DNA from: Planctomycetota bacterium
GTDB taxonomy: Bacteria; Planctomycetota; UBA1135; GCA-002686595
Assembly (NCBI GenBank): GCA_028278425.1
Contig: JANQEJ010000121.1
Span: 1 to 32,079, forward strand
Length of the DNA: 32,079 bases
Direction: 5' to 3'
In this document: positions 8,144 through 17,264 of the stretch, piece after piece
How positions within the stretch are numbered: position 1 is the stretch's first letter
How the letters are laid out: every line of letters starts with the position of its first letter
Translations under genes and position numbers: made by a program
Notes under the pieces: model-generated
Told to the model about the DNA's origin: nothing
What the model saw: the letters and a program-made list of their open reading frames with translations, nothing else
Database searches by the model: none

Positions 8144-9313
8144 CTACCGGACGAGGGGATCGACGGCGGGAAAGACCCCGGCGGCTACCGCGCGGTTGCC
8201 GGCCAGGTTGAGGTGGTGGTCGTTGTGCCAGTAGAGGTCGCGCTTCTCTTCGCGCAGCGGACCGAGAAGGTCGACGGCGCGCACCCCGCGTTCCTCCAGG
8301 AAGCCGAGGAACCCGTCGGCGAGCCGGCGCGACACCGCGGTCTGTTCGGGCGTGATCGCGAGGAGCTCCATCGTCGCGAGGTGGCTCTCCGGGTAGCGCT
8401 CGGGCTGCGATTCGGCGAGCGGCGGCAGGTAGACGCCGACGTACTCGATGCCGTTCGCCGCGCAGAGGCGCAGGATCTCGTCGGTGATCTTGCGCGATGC
8501 TTCGACCGCGAGCTCCTTTTCCTCGGGATGGCGGTGGAAGAGGTCGGCCTGCGCCAGGGCTTGGTTTCGGAACGTGCCGGGGATGTCGGTCTCGCGCTTC
8601 CAGAGCTCGAGCGCGCTCGGGTCGGCGTTCGCGGGCATCGGGATGCGCTCGAAGTAGTGCAGCAGACCGAGGAGCTCCGCGAAGTCGTTCCCGCCGAAGA
8701 CCGCGTGTACGAACACGTCGGGCGAGAGGTCGAGGTACTTCTCCAGCAAGCCGAGGTGGTGATAGAAGTTGTAGCCGCCACACGAGGCGTTCAGCACCTC
8801 GATCGACTTCCCCGGGTGCGCGGCGCGGAGCTTGGCCTCCAGGAGCGCGGGCCAGGTCTCGTCGTCGTTGCAATAGCCCTCGGTCTGCGAGTCGCCCGCG
8901 ACGAGGACGCGCAGGTCGGGCTTCTCGTCCGCCGGCTCGCGCCCGCCGCGCATCCCGGTCGAATTGGTCGTGATCGTCCAGTCGCCGTCGGGATGCTCGT
9001 CCTGGTCGTAGCGCTCTTCGGCGTGGGCCTTCCAGCGGTAGTAGACCCTCTCGTCGTACACGTACAGGTCCGAGCTCAGATGCTGAAGGATGCGGCGCGC
9101 GACGTCCTCGGGGATGACCTCGCGTTGCAGACCGGATCCGCTTGGACCGCCGCCTTCCTCCGCCCGTGCATTGATCTCCTCGATCATCGTCTGGCCCGTG
9201 TCGGGCCGTTCCGGCGCGTCGTCGAGAAAGCTCGCGACGACCCGGTAACCGATCCACAGGGCCAGGCCGACGGTGAGCGCGGCGACGGAACCACGGATCG
9301 CGGTGGCGGACAC
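8144..9313 (-). CDS. Membrane-anchored SGNH/GDSL-family hydrolase
   Basis: A 389-aa protein with one N-terminal membrane helix (about residues 8-29) and a periplasmic SGNH hydrolase domain. The catalytic block I is LVAGDSQTEG (Ser at about 142), the Asn block is FGGNDF (about 206-211), and the C-terminal DHHLN (about 365-369) supplies the Asp-x-His pair. NSTGMRG upstream of the GDS block matches a sub-family in which a 'N..G.RG' turn precedes it. Such enzymes are esterases or acyltransferases, often acting on polysaccharide acetyl groups; the substrate here is unknown. The GTG at 9313 is used, 4 bases after the PrmA stop, so translation is probably coupled. Nothing else in this operon relates to polysaccharides. 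Confidence 0.8.
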   Translation of the reverse strand: MSATAIRGSVAALTVGLALWIGYRVVASFLDDAPERPDTGQTMIEEINARAEEGGGPSGSGLQREVIPEDVARRILQHLSSDLYVYDERVYYRWKAHAEERYDQDEHPDGDWTITTNSTGMRGGREPADEKPDLRVLVAGDSQTEGYCNDDETWPALLEAKLRAAHPGKSIEVLNASCGGYNFYHHLGLLEKYLDLSPDVFVHAVFGGNDFAELLGLLHYFERIPMPANADPSALELWKRETDIPGTFRNQALAQADLFHRHPEEKELAVEASRKITDEILRLCAANGIEYVGVYLPPLAESQPERYPESHLATMELLAITPEQTAVSRRLADGFLGFLEERGVRAVDLLGPLREEKRDLYWHNDHHLNLAGNRAVAAGVFPAVDPLVR

Positions 9314-9317
9314 GGAT

Positions 9318-10232
9318 CTATCGTAGTTCGCGGCGACCCAGGAAGGTCCACCACCTTCCGCGGGAGCGCGTCTCCTCGACGGCGAGACCCGCGGCCTCGA
9401 GCGCCGCGCGCGTGTCGTCGCGCCGGGCCAGCGGACAGCCGCTCACCGCGAACCACCCGCCGGGTCGGAGTCGTTCGGCGAGCTCGCCGGCGCGCTCCTG
9501 GATCAGGTCGGCGTAGAGGTTGGCGAGGAGCGCGTCGAACCCGACGTCGTCCGCGCCCAGCACCTCGAAGCCGCCGCGGCGGAACTCGCACCGCGCGGCG
9601 ACGCCGTTCTTCGCGGCGAGCTCGGACGCCTGCGCCGCGGACTCGGGGTCCAGGTCGAAGCCGAGGGCGCGCTCCGCTCCGAGCAGCGCCGCGGCGACCG
9701 CGAGGATGCCGCTGCCCGTGCCGGCGTCGAGCACGCGCGTCCCGGGCTCCATTCGCTCCTGAAGGGCGCGCAGGCACATCCGCGTCGTCGAGTGGCGGCC
9801 GGTGCCGAACGAGCTGCGCGGGTCGAGCGTCAGCCGCAGGTCGCGCTCCCTCGGCGCGCGGTCCCAGCCCGAGGGCACGACGCAGATCCGCCCGACGCGG
9901 AACGGCTTCCACACCTTCTTCCAGGACTCGGCGTAGTCCTCCGGCGGAAGCCGGCGGAAACGCGGCGCGATCCCGGCGAGCTCTTCGTCGCCCGCGCTCT
10001 CGGCCAGCCCGCCGAGCCGCGTCTCGAGCTCCGCGCGCAACGCGGGCGAGTCCTCGCCCTCGGGCACGTACGCGCGCAGGTACTCGAAGCCGTCCGGCGG
10101 CGGGTCGGTGCCGAGCGACGGCCGGCCGTAGGCCACCGACGAGCACGGACCGTGCGCCAGAGCGTCCGCGACGAGCTCCTCCCAGCCCGCGGGGACGAGG
10201 ACGAGAATCTCCGTCCAGCCCGACGCGCCCAT
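9318..10232 (-). CDS. prmA: Ribosomal protein L11 methyltransferase (PrmA)
   Basis: A 304-aa SAM-dependent methyltransferase that trimethylates ribosomal protein L11. The substrate-recognition domain is N-terminal (about 1-100). Next come the PrmA hallmark LDPRSSFGTGRHSTTRMCL, the SAM motif VLDAGTGSGILAVAA and the acidic GFDLDPESA. LLANLYADLI sits where E. coli PrmA has its ANILA block. Length fits the family (293 aa in E. coli). The start ATG at 10232 shares one base with the stop of the upstream helicase gene (TGATG). The pairing with a DinG-like helicase and an SGNH hydrolase has no obvious functional logic and probably reflects shared transcription. Confidence 0.9.
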   Translation of the reverse strand: MGASGWTEILVLVPAGWEELVADALAHGPCSSVAYGRPSLGTDPPPDGFEYLRAYVPEGEDSPALRAELETRLGGLAESAGDEELAGIAPRFRRLPPEDYAESWKKVWKPFRVGRICVVPSGWDRAPRERDLRLTLDPRSSFGTGRHSTTRMCLRALQERMEPGTRVLDAGTGSGILAVAAALLGAERALGFDLDPESAAQASELAAKNGVAARCEFRRGGFEVLGADDVGFDALLANLYADLIQERAGELAERLRPGGWFAVSGCPLARRDDTRAALEAAGLAVEETRSRGRWWTFLGRRELR

Positions 10233-13200
10233 CAGAAGGGCAGGTCGGTCTCGGGGACCTCCGGCTTGACCGGAGGCTCGGGGTAGGTGCCGGTCTCCTC
10301 CGCCGCGCGCCAGTCCCCGAACGAAAGGTCGAGGGCGCGCCGCTTGACGTCCGCCAGCATGCCCATGTGCGCGAGCGCCTCGCGCAGGCAGCGGTCGGAG
10401 TCGCCGCGGACGAGCGCGGCGCCGGCGCGATCTTCGAGCGCCGCGTCGTCTTCCTCTTCGAAGCCCAGCGTGCGAAGCGGCAGCTCCTTCAGGAACGCGC
10501 GGTGCCGCGGCTCGAGGATCCTGCCGTCCAGCACGAAGACGCAGCCCTTGTCGGTCTCCTTGCGCATCAGCCGCCCGAAGCCCTGGCGGAACTTCGCGAG
10601 CGCGCGCGGCATGTAGATCGTGCGCCGCTGCTCCGAGGCGCCGAGCGCCGCGCACTGCGCGTGGTGGTAGCGGTCGGGCACGCCGTAGGGAAGCCGGACG
10701 ATGACGAGGTACTCGAGCGTTTCGCCCGGGAAGTCCGCCCCGTACCAGAAGGTGTCGAGCCCGAACAGGACCGAGTCCGTGTGCGCGCGGAAGAGCTCGG
10801 AGAGCTCCTCCTTGTTCGCCCCCTCCATGCGCTGGTGCCAGAACGGGATGCGGCGCTCGGCGAAGAAGCCGGTGACCCTCGCGGCGGTCTTCGCGCAGTC
10901 GTCGGCGTTCGTGAAGAGCACGAGGATGCGGCCGCGCGTCCGCTCGCCGAGGAAGCCGACGAACCGCGCGACGTAGTCGAGGTAGGCCTGCTTGCCCTGC
11001 CGCAGCGACGGCGCGTCGCGCGGCACGGCGACCAGCACGCGGCGGTAGTCGAAGACCTCCGGCGCGCGGAAGGTGCGCAGCGCGACCGGGTCGCGCTCCT
11101 CGTCCTCGGCGGGCTCCGCGGCGCGCGCGCAGCCCAGGTAGTTCGACGCCGCGTCGAACCCCCCGCGCAGCCACGTCGTCGCGCTGATCAGGACGGCGCC
11201 GTGCAGCTCGGGGTAGTAGTAGCGGCCGAGGTGCTCGTGCGGGAGCAGCACGCGCGCCGCCATCACGTCGTGACCGCGCGGCGTGGTCTCCAGGTCGTGG
11301 AAGGTCTCGCGCCGGAACGCCGGTCCCTCGTCGTCGTAGGGGATCCACGCCTCGACGCCGTCGATCAGCTCCGCCAGCTCGGTCCGCGCCACCTCGAGCG
11401 AGCGGCGGATGCGCGCGAGGCCCTTGGTTTCCAGGGACTCCAGCTCTTCGGCCAAACCCGCGAGGGAGGCGGCGAGCCCTGCCAGCGCGGCGGCGAGCGC
11501 CGCGTGCGGTCGGGCGAGGTCGCCCTCGTCGTGGTTGCACACGTACTCGCGGAAGAGCGAGTGGTGGTCGCGCTCGTCGCGCCGCGACACCGCCTCGTCC
11601 CGCCAGAGCTTGAAGCGGTACACCGCCCGCTGGAGCTCGTCGAGCGAAGCGAGCGCCTCGTCCTGCGCGTTGATGCAAGCCTCGACGCTCGCGGCCGCCG
11701 TGCTCCCCGGCGTCACTTCGCCGGCGATGCGGTTGAGCGGATTGCGCGCCGGTCCGCCGGGCTTGTGGAGCCGCAGCAGCGCCTCGCGCAGCTCGCGGAA
11801 CGAGACCGCGTGGCTGAAGGCGGAGTGCGCCTGGCCGTGCAGGTGCTCGCACTCGTCGAACACCATCTGCTTGAAGAACTCGCGGCGCGCGAGCGCGAAG
11901 GCGTGGTTCGTGATGACCACGTGCGAGCGCTCCGCGCGTCGCCGCGACGCGTCGCCGGCGCAGTCCTCGCGGTCCTCGCGCAGGGCGCAGCAACCCGGCT
12001 CCGCGCGCGCCAGGCTCAAGAGCCGCGCCAGGGCGCGGCGCCAGCGGTCCGCGTCGTCGAGCTCGAGCGGCGGCCGCCGCGGCAGCCGGTCCAGGTCGCC
12101 GTCGGCGTCGGTCAGCGCGAAGAGAGCGGCCGCGGTCCACGCGAGCTTGTCGACGGCGGAGTCCATCGGCCGCGGCGCCTGCAGCTTGAGCCCGCGCCAG
12201 CAGAGGTAGTTGTTGCGCCCCTTGAGCAAGGCGACGCGCAGGTCGCCGGAGACGCCGGCGCGCCGCAAGAGCTCGCGCGCGAGCGGGACTTCGCGGTCGA
12301 GCGCCTGCTCCTGGAGCGCGCGCGTGAACGTCGCGACGCCGACCCGCACCGAGTTGCGGAACGCCCAGAGCATGACGGGCACCAGATACGCCAGCGTCTT
12401 CCCGGTTCCCGTCGGCGCGTGAACCAGGAGGAGCTCGCGCCGGCCGAAGCCGCGCGCGACCTCCGCGGCGACCGCGTGCTGGCCCTCGCGGTAGGAGGGC
12501 GCGCGGCCGTCGTCGTCGGCGAAGAGGCGCGGCAGGTGCTCTTGGAGGATCTCGTCCACCGTGCGGCGGTCCGCCTCGTCGAGCACGACGGGGTCGTCCG
12601 CGGTGGTCGGAAACGGCTCGCGGCGACGCTCCTCTCTGGCGGTTCGGCCCCAGAGCGGACGCGCCTCGTCCGTCGCCAGCGCGAGGTCGCCGTGGGCTTC
12701 CAGCGCCGCGGTCAGCCGCCCGTCGGCGGGAGTCCCGCCGCCCGCGAAGAGCTCGCCGCCGCCGGTCCAGGCCGACGGGTGCTCGAGCAGTCGCAGCACG
12801 AGCGCCAGGTCGTCGGCCGCGACCTCGTCGTCGCCGCAGAGCGACTCCCAGGCGTCGAAGTAGCCGTGGGCGAGAACGCTGAGCACCACCTCGTCGCGCG
12901 CGAGCGCTCGGCCCACGAGCTCCCCCAGCGCCGCCTGGAGGTCGGCGGGATCCAGCGCGCGGGGGCGCTCCTCCAAGGCCTCGGTCCGGAGCAGCGTCGC
13001 CGCCAGGCGCTCGCCGTCGCTCGCGAGCCGCCCCGGAGCGAGAAGCGCCGCGCACTCCGCGAGCCCGAGCGGACGCATCGGCACCTCGCCCGTTCCGGAG
13101 AGCCGCGCCACCCAGCTCGCGAAGGCGGCGCGGTCGGGGACGATCACCGGCGCGTCGCCGAGGAAGGCGAGGAAGTCGGGGAAGGCCTCGTCGATCCGCT

Positions 13201-13471
13201 GCGCGTCCTCGAGCTCCGCCCCGGTGACGCCGAACTCTCGGGCCATGCGCGCGCTGGCCGAGCCGTCGAGCACGTCCGGACGCACGGCTCGGTCGAAGCG
13301 CTCCCAGCTTCCGTCATCCCGCCGGCGCAGCGCGCGCAGCCGGAACGCGGCGTCGCCCCCCGGATCGGGCCCGGTCGTCCAGAGGCACGCGAAGGCGAGC
13401 CTCCGGACCTCGTCCGCGTCTGCCCAGGGCAGGCCGGCGCGGGCGGAGCGGTCTTCGAGGCGGCGGATCAT
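10232..13471 (-). CDS. dinG: DinG/XPD-like helicase with a degenerate N-terminal exonuclease-like domain
   Basis: A 1079-aa superfamily 2 helicase. Walker A is VHAPTGTGKT near residue 350. Walker B is FDECEHLH near 539, an Asp-Glu-Cys-Glu-His variant of DEAH. Motif VI is RQGFGRLMRKETDKG near 960. Cysteines between Walker A and B (NNYLC, GCC and EDC) could hold the 4Fe-4S cluster of the DinG/XPD family. Residues about 25-190 resemble the DnaQ-type exonuclease domain of Gram-positive DinG proteins, with WTTGPDP in place of ETTGLDP and a later FPDFLAFLGDAPVIVPDRAAF, but the catalytic acids of the DxE motif are missing. Known DinG proteins unwind R-loops and recombination intermediates. The ATG at 13471 is chosen because the domain begins soon after; an in-frame extension to 13681 would run through the divergent promoter region. 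Confidence 0.85.
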   Translation of the reverse strand: MIRRLEDRSARAGLPWADADEVRRLAFACLWTTGPDPGGDAAFRLRALRRRDDGSWERFDRAVRPDVLDGSASARMAREFGVTGAELEDAQRIDEAFPDFLAFLGDAPVIVPDRAAFASWVARLSGTGEVPMRPLGLAECAALLAPGRLASDGERLAATLLRTEALEERPRALDPADLQAALGELVGRALARDEVVLSVLAHGYFDAWESLCGDDEVAADDLALVLRLLEHPSAWTGGGELFAGGGTPADGRLTAALEAHGDLALATDEARPLWGRTAREERRREPFPTTADDPVVLDEADRRTVDEILQEHLPRLFADDDGRAPSYREGQHAVAAEVARGFGRRELLLVHAPTGTGKTLAYLVPVMLWAFRNSVRVGVATFTRALQEQALDREVPLARELLRRAGVSGDLRVALLKGRNNYLCWRGLKLQAPRPMDSAVDKLAWTAAALFALTDADGDLDRLPRRPPLELDDADRWRRALARLLSLARAEPGCCALREDREDCAGDASRRRAERSHVVITNHAFALARREFFKQMVFDECEHLHGQAHSAFSHAVSFRELREALLRLHKPGGPARNPLNRIAGEVTPGSTAAASVEACINAQDEALASLDELQRAVYRFKLWRDEAVSRRDERDHHSLFREYVCNHDEGDLARPHAALAAALAGLAASLAGLAEELESLETKGLARIRRSLEVARTELAELIDGVEAWIPYDDEGPAFRRETFHDLETTPRGHDVMAARVLLPHEHLGRYYYPELHGAVLISATTWLRGGFDAASNYLGCARAAEPAEDEERDPVALRTFRAPEVFDYRRVLVAVPRDAPSLRQGKQAYLDYVARFVGFLGERTRGRILVLFTNADDCAKTAARVTGFFAERRIPFWHQRMEGANKEELSELFRAHTDSVLFGLDTFWYGADFPGETLEYLVIVRLPYGVPDRYHHAQCAALGASEQRRTIYMPRALAKFRQGFGRLMRKETDKGCVFVLDGRILEPRHRAFLKELPLRTLGFEEEDDAALEDRAGAALVRGDSDRCLREALAHMGMLADVKRRALDLSFGDWRAAEETGTYPEPPVKPEVPETDLPF

Positions 13472-13684
13472 GGGGTTCAGGCTAGCGCCGCCGGGGACGG
13501 AGTCGTTTCCTTTTCGCTCTTCTCGACGGACGTAATTGCTTGTGAAAAAAGAGCTTAGGGGTTGGGTTCCGGCGGGTGGTGCGGAAGCAGCCCACTTGAC
13601 TCGATGACTAGGAGGGCGTTCCTTACCTCGACTCCGGACAGCTTGACGGGCCCCCGCGGACCCGTCCACCGCAGGGATCATCGA
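13472..13684. promoter_or_regulatory. Divergent promoter region between dinG and topA
   Basis: 213 bases between two divergent start codons. An A/T-rich island at about 13530-13556, including TAATTGCTTGTGAAAAAAG, stands out from the GC-rich surroundings and is the likely site for one or both promoters. I cannot name -35 and -10 boxes with confidence. GCAGGGA about 8 bases before the topA ATG is a possible ribosome site. Confidence 0.45.
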
Positions 13685-16114
13685 ATGTCAAAATCGAACG
13701 GGTCGGCCTCGCCCACGAAGAAGAAGGCCGCGAAGAAAAAGAAGAAGTCGAAGAGCCTGGTCATCGTCGAGAGCCCTGCCAAGGCGCGGACGATCAACAA
13801 GTACCTGGGCGCCAACTACGTCGTGAAGGCCTCGATGGGCCACATTCGCGACCTGCCGAAAGGCAAGTTCGGGATCGACCTCGAGACGTTCGAGCCGGAG
13901 TACACGACGATCCGGGGCAAGGGGAAGATCATCTCCGAGCTGAAGAAGCTCGCGAAGGGTGCGGAGGCCGTCTACCTCGCCCCCGACATGGACCGCGAGG
14001 GGGAGGCGATCGCCTGGCACCTCGCGTCGACGCTCGAGGTCCCCGAGGACCGCATCTTCCGGGTCGTCTTCAACGAGATCACGAAGAACGCGATCCTGGG
14101 CGCCTTCGAGACGCCCGGGCGCCTCGACATGGACAAGGTCGACGCCCAGCAGGCGCGCCGCGTCCTCGACCGGATCATGGGGTACAAGCTCTCGCCCCTG
14201 CTCTGGAAGAAGATCGCCAAGGGCCTCTCCGCCGGCCGCGTGCAGTCGGTGGCGGTGCGCCTGATCGTCGAGCGCGAGAAGGAGATCCGCGCCTTCGTGC
14301 GCGAGAAGTACTGGCGCGTCACCGCCAACTTCGAGCTGGAGGGCGAGGCCTTTCAAGCCGAGCTGCGCAAGCTCGCCGAGACGCGCATCGACAAGAATCT
14401 CGACGAGGTCACCGCGCGGAACGTCGTCGACACGATCGGAGCCGACGAGCTCAAGCTCGTCGAGCTCGAGGAGAAGCCGAAGACGCGCCGCCCCACGCCG
14501 CCCTTCACGACGAGCCAGTTGCAGCAGAAGGCGTCGACGATGCTGCGCTTCAGCGCGCGCAAGACGATGATGATCGCGCAGCAGCTCTACGAGGGCGTCG
14601 AGGTGCCGGGGGAAGGCTCGGTCGGTCTGATCACCTACATGCGCACCGACTCGACGCGCGTCAGCAACGACGCGATCGCCTCCGTGCGCGGCGTGATCGA
14701 GAGCGACTTCGGCAAGGACTACGTCCCGGAGAAGCCGAACGCCTACCGCACGAAGTCCGCCGCCGCCCAAGAGGCGCACGAGGCGATCCGTCCCACCGAG
14801 GCGGCGCGGACGCCGGCGAAGCTCAAGGGCTCGTTGACCCAGGACCAGTTCCGGCTCTACGAGCTGATCTGGAACAAGTTCGTCGCGAGCCAGATGACCC
14901 CGGCGCGGTCGAAGGTGACCACGGCGGTGTTCGAGCACGCGCTGAAGGACATCCCGGACCGCGCGGACGCCCCCGAGGGGCTCCAAAAGCCGCGGCCCGC
15001 CCGCTTCTCCTCCCAGGGCGAGGTGGAGGTCTTCGACGGGCACCTGCGCGTGTTCTCGACCGACCGCGGGAAGCGCGAGGTGCAGGCGCTGCCGCGGGGC
15101 CTGGAGGCGGGCAAGAGCTACCGGCCCAGCGGGATCGTACCGACCGAGCACGAGACGCAGCCGCCGCCGCGCTTTTCGGAGGCGACGCTGGTCAAGGAGC
15201 TCGAGAAGAAGGGGATCGGACGCCCGTCGACGTACGCGACGATCATCTCGACGATCCAGGACCGCGGCTACGTCAAGCTCGAAGAGCGCCGCTTCGCCGC
15301 GACCGAGCTCGGCGAGATCGTCACCGACCAGCTCGTCGACCACTTCGGCGACCTGATCAACACCGACTTCACGTCCCACATGGAGACCGACCTCGACAAG
15401 ATCGAGAGCGGCGACCTGAAGTGGGTGGACGTCGTCGGGGAGTTCCACGAGCCCTTCATGAACGACCTCGCGAAGGCCGAGGAGAACATGAAGAGCCTGA
15501 AGCAGAACCCCGAGCTGAGCGAGATCAAGTGCGACAAGTGCGGTTCGCCGATGGCGATCCTCTACAATAAGCGCGGCAAGTTCCTCGGCTGCTCGAAGTA
15601 CCCCGACTGCAAGAACACGATGCCGGTCGACGGCAAGCGGGAGAAGTCCGAGGTCATCGAGACCGACTACAAGTGCCCGAAGTGCGAGAGCCCGATGGTG
15701 ATCCGCAGCGGCAAGCGCGGCCGTTTCCTCGCGTGCACCGCCTTCCCCAAGTGTCGCTCGACCGCCTCGGTCGACGACGAAGGAAAGATCATCGAGCCCA
15801 AGAAGACCGGCATCGAGTGCGAGAAGTGCGGGAGCGAGATGGTGGTGCGCGGCTCGCGCCGGGGACCCTTCCTCGCCTGCTCGGGCTACCCGAAGTGCCG
15901 GAACGCGAAGCCGCTCCCCGAGGAGCTCCGCGAGAAGCCCAAGGAGACCGGCGAGATGTGCGAGAACTGCGGTTCGCCGCTGGTCCTCAAGCGCAGTCGC
16001 TGGGGCAAGGAATTCATCGCCTGTTCGGGGTATCCGGACTGCAAGTTCACGCGCGAGGTGGAGCCCGAAGCGGGCGAGGAAGGCGCCGAAGCCGTCCAAG
16101 AGGAATCGGCATAA
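13685..16114 (+). CDS. topA: DNA topoisomerase I (type IA)
   Basis: An 809-aa type IA topoisomerase that relaxes negative supercoils. A lysine-rich leader (residues 11-23) is followed by the Toprim domain (SLVIVESPAKARTINKYLG) with the metal acids in APDMDREGEAIAWH (Asp101, Asp103, Glu105). The active-site tyrosine is in LITYMRTDSTRVS (Tyr318; Tyr319 in E. coli). Four C-terminal zinc ribbons start at about residue 616, each with CxxC ... GCSKYPDC-type pairs; all four keep their four cysteines. The ATG at 13685 is chosen because it places the Toprim motif about 24 residues in. The lysine-rich stretch before Toprim is common in high-GC bacteria. It is 76 bases upstream of leucine dehydrogenase on the same strand. 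Confidence 0.97.
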   Translation: MSKSNGSASPTKKKAAKKKKKSKSLVIVESPAKARTINKYLGANYVVKASMGHIRDLPKGKFGIDLETFEPEYTTIRGKGKIISELKKLAKGAEAVYLAPDMDREGEAIAWHLASTLEVPEDRIFRVVFNEITKNAILGAFETPGRLDMDKVDAQQARRVLDRIMGYKLSPLLWKKIAKGLSAGRVQSVAVRLIVEREKEIRAFVREKYWRVTANFELEGEAFQAELRKLAETRIDKNLDEVTARNVVDTIGADELKLVELEEKPKTRRPTPPFTTSQLQQKASTMLRFSARKTMMIAQQLYEGVEVPGEGSVGLITYMRTDSTRVSNDAIASVRGVIESDFGKDYVPEKPNAYRTKSAAAQEAHEAIRPTEAARTPAKLKGSLTQDQFRLYELIWNKFVASQMTPARSKVTTAVFEHALKDIPDRADAPEGLQKPRPARFSSQGEVEVFDGHLRVFSTDRGKREVQALPRGLEAGKSYRPSGIVPTEHETQPPPRFSEATLVKELEKKGIGRPSTYATIISTIQDRGYVKLEERRFAATELGEIVTDQLVDHFGDLINTDFTSHMETDLDKIESGDLKWVDVVGEFHEPFMNDLAKAEENMKSLKQNPELSEIKCDKCGSPMAILYNKRGKFLGCSKYPDCKNTMPVDGKREKSEVIETDYKCPKCESPMVIRSGKRGRFLACTAFPKCRSTASVDDEGKIIEPKKTGIECEKCGSEMVVRGSRRGPFLACSGYPKCRNAKPLPEELREKPKETGEMCENCGSPLVLKRSRWGKEFIACSGYPDCKFTREVEPEAGEEGAEAVQEESA

Positions 16115-16190
16115 GTCAACGGGCTTGAGGCGTTTCCGCGCGCTCGACGCCGCCGGGTGATCCGCGTAGGATGTCGCGCGCCAGCCCCCC

Positions 16191-17255
16191 ATGGAGATCT
16201 CCGAAATCCAGGTTGACGGCTATGAGAAGGTCGTCCGCTGCCGCGACGGCGACACCGACCTGCACGCCATCATCGCGGTCCACGACACCACGCTCGGCCC
16301 GTCCCTGGGGGGCATGCGGATGCTGCCCTACGTCTCCGAGGACGAGGCGCTCTTCGACGTCCTGCGGCTTTCGCGCGGCATGACGTACAAGTCGGCGGTG
16401 GCCGAAACCGGCCTGGGCGGCGGTAAGTCGGTCGTGATCGGCGATCCCCAGACGATGAAGTCGCCCGAGCTGTTCCGGGCGATGGGGCGCTTCATCGACA
16501 GCCTCGACGGGACCTACATCACCGCCGAGGACATGAACATCGGCATCGAGGACCTGAACCACGTGCGCGAGACGACGCGCTGGGTCACCGGGCTCTCGCG
16601 CGAGAGCGGAAGCTCGGGCAATCCGAGCCCGTACACCGCGCGCGGCTGCCAGCAGGGCATGCGCGCGGTGCTCGAGGAGGTCCACGGCTCCGACTCGTTC
16701 GGCGGCCGGCGCGTCCTGATCCAGGGCGTCGGCGCCGTCGGCGGACGGCTCGCGGTGCTGCTCAAGGAGGCGGGCGCCGAGGTCATCATCTGCGACATCA
16801 ACGAGGCGCGCGTCGCCGAGCTGCAGGGCCAATACGGATTCGAGGCGATCGACGACGAAGTGCACCACGGCCTCGAGTGCGACATCTACGCGCCCTGCGC
16901 GCGCGGCGCCGGGATCAACGACGAGACCATTCCGAAGCTCAAGTGCCGGGCGGTCGCGGGGTGCGCGAACAACCAGCTCCTGGAGTTCCGCCACTCGGAA
17001 GAGCTCAAGAAGGCCGGCATCCTGTACGCCCCGGATTACGTCATCAACGCGGGCGGGATCATCAACGTCTCCGTCGAGCTGCTCGAGGGCGGCTACCGGG
17101 AAGACGTCGCCCTCCAGCGCATCGACCGCATCTACAACAACCTCAAACAGGTCTTCCAGATCGCGCGCGAGGAGGACATCACGACGCGCGAGGCCGCCGC
17201 GCGGCTGGCGGAACGCCGGCTCGAGCAAGGCCGGAAGACCAAAGACCAGGGCTGA
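16191..17255 (+). CDS. ldh: Leucine dehydrogenase (Glu/Leu/Phe/Val dehydrogenase family)
   Basis: A 354-aa NAD-dependent amino-acid dehydrogenase that interconverts branched-chain L-amino acids and 2-oxo acids with ammonia. The N-terminal domain has SLGGMRM and MTYKSAVAETGLGGGKS, with the substrate-binding Lys67 and catalytic Lys79, and TAEDMNIG with catalytic Asp114. The NAD Rossmann motif is IQGVGAVGG (about 178-185), and CDIN has the Asp (202) that favours NAD over NADP. Length matches Bacillus leucine dehydrogenase (about 364 aa) and is too short for glutamate dehydrogenase (about 410-450 aa). Valine or phenylalanine dehydrogenase specificity cannot be excluded. The next gene starts 9 bases after the stop, so they are probably co-transcribed. 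Confidence 0.88.
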   Translation: MEISEIQVDGYEKVVRCRDGDTDLHAIIAVHDTTLGPSLGGMRMLPYVSEDEALFDVLRLSRGMTYKSAVAETGLGGGKSVVIGDPQTMKSPELFRAMGRFIDSLDGTYITAEDMNIGIEDLNHVRETTRWVTGLSRESGSSGNPSPYTARGCQQGMRAVLEEVHGSDSFGGRRVLIQGVGAVGGRLAVLLKEAGAEVIICDINEARVAELQGQYGFEAIDDEVHHGLECDIYAPCARGAGINDETIPKLKCRAVAGCANNQLLEFRHSEELKKAGILYAPDYVINAGGIINVSVELLEGGYREDVALQRIDRIYNNLKQVFQIAREEDITTREAAARLAERRLEQGRKTKDQG

Positions 17256-17264
17256 GGCGAATCC

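Noticed and set aside
8213..13558. A 1781-codon plus-strand open frame opposite the SGNH, prmA and dinG genes
   Set aside because: It spans three well-recognised genes on the other strand and has shadow-frame composition. Its great length comes from high GC at third codon positions, which removes stop codons.
16191..17255. Glutamate dehydrogenase as an alternative to leucine dehydrogenase
   Set aside because: 354 residues is too short for the hexameric glutamate enzyme, and the motif pattern (GLGGGKS, TAEDMN, PYTARG) follows the leucine/valine/phenylalanine group.
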